From: an uncultured Acidobacteriota bacterium
Lineage (GTDB): Bacteria > Acidobacteriota > Thermoanaerobaculia > Gp7-AA8
Assembly: GCA_946887105.1 (NCBI GenBank)
Contig: CAMPKJ010000084.1
Coordinates: 1-17,140 of the forward strand
Direction of reading: 5' to 3'
DNA length: 17,140 bases
Shown here: one piece after another, positions 7,236 to 13,446 of the stretch
How the letters are laid out: every line of letters starts with the position of its first letter
Position numbering within the stretch: position 1 is the stretch's first letter
Notes under the pieces: generated by a model
Database searches by the model: none
Seen by the model: only the letters and a program-made list of their open reading frames with translations
What the model was told of the DNA's origin: nothing
Translations under genes and position numbers: made by a program

Positions 7236-8693
7236 CTAGCGCAGCATGGATCGGAGCTCCGCTTTGACGACCTTCCCATAAGGCGTCCGCGGCAGCGCGT
7301 CGAGAAAGACGAACCGCTTCGGGATCTTGTACTTTGCGATGCGCGAGGCCAGCCACGCACTGAGCTCCTCGGCCGATGCGCTGCCGGCCACGAACGCCAC
7401 CGCCACCTCGCCCCACGTCTCATCCGGCACCGCCACCACCGCCGCGTCGGACACAGACGGATGCGCGACCAGCTCTGCTTCGATCTCGGCGGGATAGACG
7501 TTCACTCCCCCACTGATGAACATCTCCTTGCGCCGTCCGGCGATGTAGAAGAAGCCCTCTTCATCGCGCCGCGCGAGGTCGCCCGTGCGGAACCAGCCCT
7601 CCGCCCCATACGCCTCCGCCGTCGCGGCCGCGTCGTTCCAATAGCCGTTGGAGACATGCGGACCGCGGATGTACATCTCGCCGACGTCGCCGTCCATGTC
7701 GCGCAGCTCCACTTCCGTGAACAGCATCGGCCGGCCGATGGAGCCTGGCTTCCGGAACGAGTCGGCGACGGTCATCGTGAAACAGTTCACGCCCACTTCG
7801 GTCATGCCGTAGCCCTGTTTGAAGGCCACGCCGCGCTTCTGGTACGCATCGATGATGAATTGCGGCAACGGCGCGCCGCCGGAGATGAACCAGCGCACGT
7901 GCGAGAGATCCACAGTGGCGAATTCCGGCGCCTCCATCAACAGCTTCCAGATGGTGGGCACACCCAATACGACCGTGCAGCGTTCGCGCTCGATCGATTT
8001 CCACACCACGGACGCATCGAATGCCTTGTGAATGACCACCGTCCCGCCCGCACAGAAGATCGGAATCAGAAACGCCGCCAGTCCGCCCGCGTGATACATC
8101 GGCGTGAAGACCGGCGATACGTCGTCTTCGCGCAGGCTCCAGTTGACGGCGGTGTTGTAGCCGTTCCAATAGAGCTGGCGTTTGGGAATCATCACGCCTT
8201 TCGGTTTGCCGGTGGTGCCGGAGGTGTAGAGGAGGCAGTAGGTGGCCTCGCTCGGGCGCTGGGCGTTGGGCGTTTGGGCGTTGTCGCCCGAGCGATCACT
8301 CACAGACAACTGACAACGGACAACTGGCAACAACTCGTTCGCGATTGCCGCGAATTCGGCTCCATGGAAGAGCGCCTTCATTTCGCAATCGCGCGCAATC
8401 AACTCCAGTTCGTGGGCGGTGGCGCGCGTCGACAGTGGAACGGCAATCACGCCTGCCTTGCCGGCGGCGAAGAAGAGCTCCAGGAATTCGATGCAGTTGT
8501 GAGCGAGAAGACCGAAGCGATCGCCGGGCTGGAGCAAGGTGCGCAGCGTTGCGGCGGCGCGTTCGGCGCGTTGGTTCAATTGGGCATAGGTGAGGCGCTC
8601 GCCTGTCTCGATCGAGATCACAGCCACGCTGCGGGGCGTGACACGGGCACGTTCGGTCAACAAATCGTCATCAAACATTTCATTGTCCCGCAT
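7236..8693 (-). CDS. AMP-forming acyl-CoA synthetase (fatty-acid CoA ligase-like)
   Basis: This 485-residue ANL-superfamily enzyme activates a carboxylic acid with ATP and transfers it to CoA. Motifs in order are the phosphate loop YTSGTTGKPKG (156-166), GYGMTE (294-299), the GWFRTGDLAR/GRRKEMFISGGVNVYP hinge region, and the C-terminal PYGK with catalytic lysine K474. The protein is compact but complete. The acid substrate cannot be read from sequence; medium- or long-chain fatty acid or an aryl acid are possible. Residues of about 124-149, just before the phosphate loop, are encoded by heptanucleotide repeats and look like an in-frame insertion. The start at 8693 is followed by another ATG at 8678, which has a GGGA 8 bases upstream. 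The TetR gene follows 12 bases downstream, and a divergent secreted-protein gene begins 24 bases upstream. Confidence 0.92.
   Translation of the reverse strand: MRDNEMFDDDLLTERARVTPRSVAVISIETGERLTYAQLNQRAERAAATLRTLLQPGDRFGLLAHNCIEFLELFFAAGKAGVIAVPLSTRATAHELELIARDCEMKALFHGAEFAAIANELLPVVRCQLSVSDRSGDNAQTPNAQRPSEATYCLLYTSGTTGKPKGVMIPKRQLYWNGYNTAVNWSLREDDVSPVFTPMYHAGGLAAFLIPIFCAGGTVVIHKAFDASVVWKSIERERCTVVLGVPTIWKLLMEAPEFATVDLSHVRWFISGGAPLPQFIIDAYQKRGVAFKQGYGMTEVGVNCFTMTVADSFRKPGSIGRPMLFTEVELRDMDGDVGEMYIRGPHVSNGYWNDAAATAEAYGAEGWFRTGDLARRDEEGFFYIAGRRKEMFISGGVNVYPAEIEAELVAHPSVSDAAVVAVPDETWGEVAVAFVAGSASAEELSAWLASRIAKYKIPKRFVFLDALPRTPYGKVVKAELRSMLR
8254..8332. repeat. Two heptanucleotide arrays inside the acyl-CoA synthetase gene
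   Basis: GGGCGCT, GGGCGTT, GGGCGTTT and GGGCGTT occupy 8254-8282. GACAACT, GACAACG, GACAACT and GGCAACA occupy 8305-8332. Both lie within the coding region, which stays open through them, encoding a low-complexity polar stretch (about residues 122-147) ahead of the ATP-binding loop. The first array is the same heptamer, in another phase, as the intergenic inverted repeat at 1115-1203. Confidence 0.75.
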
Positions 8694-8717
8694 TCGGCGT
8701 CATGTTAAAGGTCGCCT

Positions 8718-9518
8718 ATGAGAATCCTTCCTCGGCTCATACTCGCCTTTGTGGCCGCATTCAGCGCCGCGGCGCAGTCCACCCACGAGAGAATCCTGGT
8801 GCCGGTCTTCTTCAGCGGACCGGGAGCGCATGGCTCGCAATGGTGGACGACGGTCTCGGTTGCGAACAACGGCGAGGCGCCGGTTCGCTTTACGCGCAGC
8901 GTCCTTGCGGGAGATCCCGACTGTCCGGCCATCTGCGGCTGCGGTCCGGTCGCGGAGGTGCACTCCGGGAATGTGGGCGAGCTCTGCATCCTGAACGCCG
9001 ATCCATCGGGACTGCTCCTGTACATGGAAAAGAACCAGGCCGACGTTCACTTCGGCGCGCGCGTCGCCGATCTCTCCCGCTCCAATGACACGGCGGGCAC
9101 GGAGTTGAAGATCGTGCGCGAACACGAGCTCCGTAAGAACAGCATCATCCTTCCGAACATCCCCATCGGCCCGGGCTACCGCGTGGGACTGCGCCTGTTC
9201 GACACGTTTCCGCCGCCGAATCCCGAGGTGATCCTGCGCATTCACGATCGCCGCGAGCTCGGCATTCCTCTGGTCGAGGAAACCATCCCGCTGAGCCTTC
9301 CGCCTGACGCGTTCGAGCCGCGGCCGGCGCATCCGGCGTTCGCGATGATCGGCGATCTCGGCGCGCGCTATCCGCAGTTGCAGAGTCATGGCCTGGTGGT
9401 GATCGAGTTGATCCTGCCGGAACTGGACATCAGTCCTGTGCCGGCGCCGTCGTATTGGGCGGTGGCGACCATCACGAACAACGTCACACAGCAGGTGACG
9501 ATGGTGACGCCGCAGTAG
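8718..9518 (+). CDS. Secreted protein of unknown function
   Basis: This 266-residue protein begins with a clear signal peptide (MRILPRLILAFVAAFSAAAQ) and is probably periplasmic or extracellular. I do not recognise the family. The mature part opens with ERILVPVFFSGPGAHGSQWWTT, followed by a strand-rich region. A cluster of cysteines (DPDCPAICGC and later GELC, about residues 73-95) could form disulfides. The rest looks like beta-sandwich modules similar in flavour to other acidobacterial secreted proteins. AAAGG six bases before the ATG supports the start. It is divergent from the acyl-CoA synthetase gene with only 24 bases between them, so their promoters must overlap or enter the coding regions. 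It converges with the alpha/beta hydrolase gene with one base between stop codons. Confidence 0.75.
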   Translation: MRILPRLILAFVAAFSAAAQSTHERILVPVFFSGPGAHGSQWWTTVSVANNGEAPVRFTRSVLAGDPDCPAICGCGPVAEVHSGNVGELCILNADPSGLLLYMEKNQADVHFGARVADLSRSNDTAGTELKIVREHELRKNSIILPNIPIGPGYRVGLRLFDTFPPPNPEVILRIHDRRELGIPLVEETIPLSLPPDAFEPRPAHPAFAMIGDLGARYPQLQSHGLVVIELILPELDISPVPAPSYWAVATITNNVTQQVTMVTPQ

Positions 9519-9519
9519 C

Positions 9520-10296
9520 TCACGCCAGACATTGGAGAAATCGCTCCGGTTGCTGCAGGTGCGGGATGTGTGCGGCGCCTTCGATGATCTGCAAGGTCGC
9601 ATGGGGAATGGCCTGCTGCAATGCGTGCGCGTAACTGAGCGGCAATACGCCGTCATCCGCGCCCCAGATCAGCGTCGTGGGCGTATGGATCTCGCCGAGG
9701 CGCGCTTCGATGTCGTGCTCGGCAAGCTCGGTGAGGCGCAGCATCGGCGAGCCGTGCGCGCGTTGGATCAGGGCGTCGATGACCCAGTCCTGTGGTTGAT
9801 GGTTCGGGCCGTGTACCGCGCGCAGAATCGGGATCGCCTCTTCACGCGTGTGTGCGACGAGCGGCACCGCGAGCGGACGCGAAAGGCCACCCGAGTCTTC
9901 GAGGAAAAGCCGCGCCACTCGCGACGGATGCTGCAGTGCATAGAGCAGCGCCATCCATCCGCCGAAGGAGTTTCCAACCAGCGTGACGTCCTGCGCATCG
10001 CCGATGACCGCTTCCAGTCCCTCGATGACCCGCGAGATCGGAATCGGACCATCCGCCGGCGCGCTCTCGCCATGACCGGGAAGATCGGGAACGATCACGC
10101 GATGCGTGCGCGCGAGTGCCGGCGCAACCGCGCACCAGGTTCCGGCGTGATCGTTTGCGCCGTGGATCATGACCATGGTCTTGCCGGCGCCGCACTCCCA
10201 GTACACCGTCCCGCCGATTTCCTCTCGCACGAATCCCGCGGCCGCCAGCGCGGCGCGCGTCATCCGTACGAAATCGGCGGAGGACTCAATCGCCAA
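9520..10296 (-). CDS. Alpha/beta hydrolase
   Basis: This 258-residue protein shows the full alpha/beta hydrolase pattern. It has the oxyanion region MIHGAND, the strand VIVPDLPGHGES, nucleophile elbow GNSFGG with Ser110, acid Asp215 in WGADDGVLP, and the catalytic His243 in GAAHIPHLQQP. It resembles 3-oxoadipate enol-lactonase-like and esterase-like members, but the substrate is unknown. It is the last gene of the putative operon. Its TTG start at 10296 overlaps the end of the KAS III-like gene by 11 bases, with AGGAG ten bases upstream. An ATG at 10263 is the alternative start, losing 11 residues outside the fold. Coupling to the KAS III-like gene suggests it acts on that enzyme's product or thioester. 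Confidence 0.88.
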   Translation of the reverse strand: MAIESSADFVRMTRAALAAAGFVREEIGGTVYWECGAGKTMVMIHGANDHAGTWCAVAPALARTHRVIVPDLPGHGESAPADGPIPISRVIEGLEAVIGDAQDVTLVGNSFGGWMALLYALQHPSRVARLFLEDSGGLSRPLAVPLVAHTREEAIPILRAVHGPNHQPQDWVIDALIQRAHGSPMLRLTELAEHDIEARLGEIHTPTTLIWGADDGVLPLSYAHALQQAIPHATLQIIEGAAHIPHLQQPERFLQCLA

Positions 10297-11305
10297 ACAG
10301 TCGTGTCTCCTGAAGCGGCATGCGAAACGCGGCGGCGGCCTGGTTGTAGCCGACGCCCGATCCCACCATCACCACCAGATCGCCCGGTTTGATCTTCTTC
10401 TGCCGCAGCGCGTCATCGAGCGCCATCGGGATGCACGCGGAGCCGGTGTAGCCCCACTGCTCCATGATCGTGTGGGTCTTCTCCATCGGCAGGCCCAGCT
10501 CGCGCATCACCAGCTCGATGGTCGGCTTGCGCACCTGCGTGAAGATCAGGAAGTCGATGTCGCCGATCGCAAAGCCGCCGTTCTCCGCCACCCTGCGCAC
10601 CAGACGCGGCCAGCCTTCGTTATTGACCTCGGGCGGATAGCGCTCGAGCATCTTCACGAACGTCCGCCCCTCGCGCACGGCCGCTTCGCTCGCCGGCTCG
10701 ACGGTTCCGCCGGCCTGGATCAGCCACTTCTTCGCATACGTGCCGTCGGCCTGAAACGCGGCGGCGACGAAGCCCTGCTGCCCGCTCCGCTCCAGGACGG
10801 CCGCGCCGGCGCCGTCGCCGTAGAAGAACAGCATCGGATCGTCCTCGGCGCTCAGCTTGTGCATCTGATAAACCGCCGTGACCAGCACCGTCTTCAATCC
10901 TGGATTCGTGGCCATCAGACCGGCGGCGTTCGCGATCGCGGTCGGAAAGGATGCGCACGCGCAGGCGACGTCGAACGTGCCGGCATTCTTCGCGCCGAGC
11001 TTCGCCTGCAGGACCACCGAGGTCGCGGGCGTGATGTAGTCCGGCGAGTCGGTGCCGAGGATGATCAGATCGACATCCGCGGGCGATTTGCCCGCCCGTT
11101 CGAGCGCCTGCCGTGCCGCGCGCAATGCCAGATCGGACGCCGCCCAATCCGCCGGCGCATACCAGCGGCTGCGGATCCCGGTCGACGCTTCCATCTTGTC
11201 GATGAACTCCGGCGCCTGCGCATTGAACTTCTCGCGCAGAGCGTCGTTGGTGATCTCGATTTCCGGCAGGTAGGAGCCGGTGCTAACTAGGTTCGCGTAG
11301 GTCAT
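10286..11305 (-). CDS. KAS III (FabH)-like thiolase-fold protein with altered active site
   Basis: This 339-residue protein aligns with beta-ketoacyl-ACP synthase III from end to end. It includes the active-site region FDVACACASF with nucleophile C117, the glycine-rich YGDGAGAAVLE, and the C-terminal GDLVVMVGSGVGYNQAAAAFR. At the position of FabH's HQAN motif it reads TQVR (T256-R259), and the conserved Asn of GNTS is Tyr286 (GYTG). The His and Asn that drive decarboxylative condensation are therefore missing while the Cys stays. It may be an acyltransferase, a hydrolase of acyl thioesters, or a condensing enzyme using other residues. The ATG at 11305 was chosen because homology begins there; upstream codons fall in the repeat hairpin. 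It overlaps the hydrolase gene downstream. Confidence 0.88.
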   Translation of the reverse strand: MTYANLVSTGSYLPEIEITNDALREKFNAQAPEFIDKMEASTGIRSRWYAPADWAASDLALRAARQALERAGKSPADVDLIILGTDSPDYITPATSVVLQAKLGAKNAGTFDVACACASFPTAIANAAGLMATNPGLKTVLVTAVYQMHKLSAEDDPMLFFYGDGAGAAVLERSGQQGFVAAAFQADGTYAKKWLIQAGGTVEPASEAAVREGRTFVKMLERYPPEVNNEGWPRLVRRVAENGGFAIGDIDFLIFTQVRKPTIELVMRELGLPMEKTHTIMEQWGYTGSACIPMALDDALRQKKIKPGDLVVMVGSGVGYNQAAAAFRMPLQETRLFGD

Positions 11306-11330
11306 TGGTTCGTTCTCGGCCGTGGATCGA

Positions 11331-11413
11331 GTTTCAAAGTCGCAAAGTCTCAAAGTCGCAAAGAACGGGGAGCCGCACCCCTTTGCGACTTTGCGACTTT
11401 GAGACTTTGCGAC
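11331..11413. repeat. Facing octamer arrays (GTCGCAAA/GTCTCAAA), hairpin-forming
   Basis: The left arm is GTTTCAAA, GTCGCAAA, GTCTCAAA and GTCGCAAA (11331-11362). The right arm is TTTGCGAC, TTTGCGAC, TTTGAGAC and TTTGCGAC (11382-11413). The 32-base arms are 19 bases apart and pair at about 28 of 32 positions. The loop itself can pair GGGG with CCCC. The element starts 12 bases after the SDR stop codon and ends about 25 bases before the KAS III-like ATG, inside the putative operon. It is a second copy of the 6515-6589 design. There is no T-tract after it on the minus strand. Confidence 0.88.
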
Positions 11414-11425
11414 TTCCGGCGTGCA

Positions 11426-12142
11426 TCACGTCCCCATCACCAGGCCACCATCCACCGACAGCACGATGCCATGGACGAACTTCGCGGCGCTGCTGGCGAG
11501 CCACACGTAGGCATTGGCGATGTCCGCGGGCTCGCCCATCCTGCCGAGCGGCGTGTGCGCGGCCATGCCGTCGAGCACTTTCTGCGGCATCGCTTTCACC
11601 ATGTCGGTGGCGATGAATCCCGGCGCGACGCAGTTCACGCGGATGTTGTACTTGCCGAGCTCGCGCGCCCAGGTCTGTGTGAAGCTGATCACGCCCGCCT
11701 TCGTGGCAGCGTAGTTGGTCTGTCCGAAGTTTCCGTACAGGCCGACGATCGACGAGGCGTTGAGCACCACTCCCCCGCCGCCCGCGATCATGTGCGGCAC
11801 GACCGCGCGCGTGCACAGGAACACGCCCTTGAGGTTCACGTTGACGACGGCGTCGAACGTGGCGTCGTCCATCTGCGACACGATCTGTCCGTCTTTCCAC
11901 TTCACCAGCTGCGCGTCGCGCACGATGCCGGCGTTGTTCACCAGCACGTCGATGCGTCCGTGCTCCGCGATCGCTTTTTCGGTCGCGGCGTTCACGACGT
12001 CCGGCTTCGTGACGTCCACGTCCGGCACGTCCCAGACCACGACCTTCGCGCCTTCGTTCTCGAATGCGGTGACGGTGGCGCGGCCGATGCCGGCGGCGCC
12101 GCCGGTGACGATGACGACTTTGTTCTCGAGATTGAGATTCAT
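11426..12142 (-). CDS. Short-chain dehydrogenase/reductase, FabG-like
   Basis: This 238-residue classical SDR has the cofactor motif TGGAAGIG (13-20), NNAG (69-72), catalytic Ser131, and Tyr144 with Lys148 in NYAATKAG. Asp38 at the end of the second strand (VVVWD) suggests preference for NAD(H). The region between the second strand and the DVTKPDVV segment is shorter than in typical FabG. The loop after NNAG carries a WKDGQIV insertion, marking a distinct FabG-like subfamily. The likely reaction is interconversion of a 3-hydroxyacyl and 3-oxoacyl group or of another secondary alcohol and ketone. The ATG at 12142 overlaps the transporter stop by four bases (ATGA), so translation is probably coupled. 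Confidence 0.92.
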   Translation of the reverse strand: MNLNLENKVVIVTGGAAGIGRATVTAFENEGAKVVVWDVPDVDVTKPDVVNAATEKAIAEHGRIDVLVNNAGIVRDAQLVKWKDGQIVSQMDDATFDAVVNVNLKGVFLCTRAVVPHMIAGGGGVVLNASSIVGLYGNFGQTNYAATKAGVISFTQTWARELGKYNIRVNCVAPGFIATDMVKAMPQKVLDGMAAHTPLGRMGEPADIANAYVWLASSAAKFVHGIVLSVDGGLVMGT

Positions 12143-13419
12143 GTGTGTTGTTCCGCGCGTTTGCCTTCGCTGCGGGCCGCGAGCGCAAACGGCACGATCG
12201 CGAAGGCGGTGATGAAGAGACTGATGAGCAAACCGTAGCCGAGTCCGCGCACGTCGCCGATCATGCCGGTGATGAGCGGACCCGGTCCGACGCCGAGGAG
12301 ATTCAGCACGAGCAGCGCAAACGCAACGATGGTCGAGCGCGTGCGCACGGGCGACAGTTCCTGATAGGCGGAGAAGAGCGGTCCGAACCACGCGGTCGTG
12401 CCGGCGCTGGTCAGGAGCCAGCACGCGTACCAGAGCGCACTGCCGGGCGCGATCGTGTAGAAGAGCCATGCCGGCACGGTGAAAAACGCGGTCATGAGCA
12501 CCAGGCTCCAGAGCCGTCCCGTGCGCCAGCGCCGCGCGCATGCATCCGCGAATGCGCCTCCCGCGACGTTTCCGGCAAAGCCGGCGATGACCGCGACGAT
12601 GCCGGCGCGGAATGCCGCATCGGCGAACGCGAAGCCGCGCTCCTCGACCAGCCACGTCACGCCGTGCAGAGCGGCGCCGGAGCCATAACAGAGCAGCGCG
12701 CCGCCCAGAAGCGCCAGCGCCAGTGCCGGACGCCTCACGAGCGCCTGGCCGAGATCGCGCAGGAGCTCCCGCATCGCCGGACGCGCGGCCGGCGCATCCG
12801 GGCTCGCCGTGGCAGTCCGGCGCCGCTCCGGCTCTTTCAGGACCGACAGGAACGCGGTGGCGATGATGCCCAGGATGCCGAGTACGAAAAACGAGAAGCG
12901 CCAGCCGAAGCGCGGCGCGATGAAGCTCGACGAGATGAGCGCCACCGCAAGTCCGAGCGGAATGCCCGCGTAGTAGACGCCGACCGCCAGTCCGAGACGG
13001 CGCGGCGGAAAGGCATCGCCGAGCATCGAGATCGCCGCCGGCGTCAGCGTGGCCTCGCCGATGCCAACGAAGATGCGCGGGATGGCCAGCTGGATGAAAC
13101 TGCGCGCCCAGCCGGAGACCGCGGTCATCGCACTCCAGAGCAGCAGTCCGGCGCCGATCAGCGGCATGCGGCGGAAGCGATCCGCTGCCATGCCGAGGAA
13201 CAAGCCCACCAGCGTGTAGAAGAAAACGAAGCCGAATCCGGTGAGCAGTCCGATCTGCGCGCGGCTCAGGCCGAGGTCTTTGATCAGCAGCGGCGCCACG
13301 CTGGCGATGATCATCCGGTCGACGAAGTTCAGGATGTTCAGCGCCGTCAGGAAGAACAACAGCGCCCACGCCGAACGGGGAACCCGTTCGGCGGCCGTTT
13401 CGGTCGTCCCGGTCGACAT
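12139..13419 (-). CDS. Spinster-like major facilitator superfamily transporter
   Basis: This 426-residue inner-membrane protein has about 12 hydrophobic segments. The MFS loop motif GMAADRFRRMP follows the second helix, near residues 76-86, and FVDRMIIASVAP lies in the first helix region. The layout, with a loop of charged residues in the middle (about 200-230), resembles bacterial Spinster-type transporters, often found beside TonB receptors and catabolic enzymes. The substrate is not readable from sequence; hydrophobic or amphipathic organic acids or lipids are plausible. It follows the TonB receptor gene by 27 bases. GAGGA about ten bases before the ATG may be the ribosome binding site; that site lies in AGTTCCTCGG (reverse strand), which equals one unit of the decamer array at 15811-15940. 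Confidence 0.9.
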   Translation of the reverse strand: MSTGTTETAAERVPRSAWALLFFLTALNILNFVDRMIIASVAPLLIKDLGLSRAQIGLLTGFGFVFFYTLVGLFLGMAADRFRRMPLIGAGLLLWSAMTAVSGWARSFIQLAIPRIFVGIGEATLTPAAISMLGDAFPPRRLGLAVGVYYAGIPLGLAVALISSSFIAPRFGWRFSFFVLGILGIIATAFLSVLKEPERRRTATASPDAPAARPAMRELLRDLGQALVRRPALALALLGGALLCYGSGAALHGVTWLVEERGFAFADAAFRAGIVAVIAGFAGNVAGGAFADACARRWRTGRLWSLVLMTAFFTVPAWLFYTIAPGSALWYACWLLTSAGTTAWFGPLFSAYQELSPVRTRSTIVAFALLVLNLLGVGPGPLITGMIGDVRGLGYGLLISLFITAFAIVPFALAARSEGKRAEQHT

Positions 13420-13446
13420 GAGCGCAGTTCCTCGGGTTGCAGCGGA

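Noticed and set aside
11331..11413. The octamer hairpin as a Rho-independent terminator.
   Set aside because: The stem is long and imperfect, it sits inside a likely operon, and no T-tract follows on the minus strand. The same is true of 6515-6589.
7236..12142. An ole-type (OleABCD) olefin or beta-lactone pathway, since a thiolase-fold protein, alpha/beta hydrolase, AMP ligase and SDR are all near.
   Set aside because: The hydrolase has a Ser nucleophile, not the Asp of OleB. The SDR is a 238-residue classical type, not the extended OleD. The ligase is short for OleC, and the thiolase-fold protein lacks the catalytic His. The similarity is only at the level of enzyme class.
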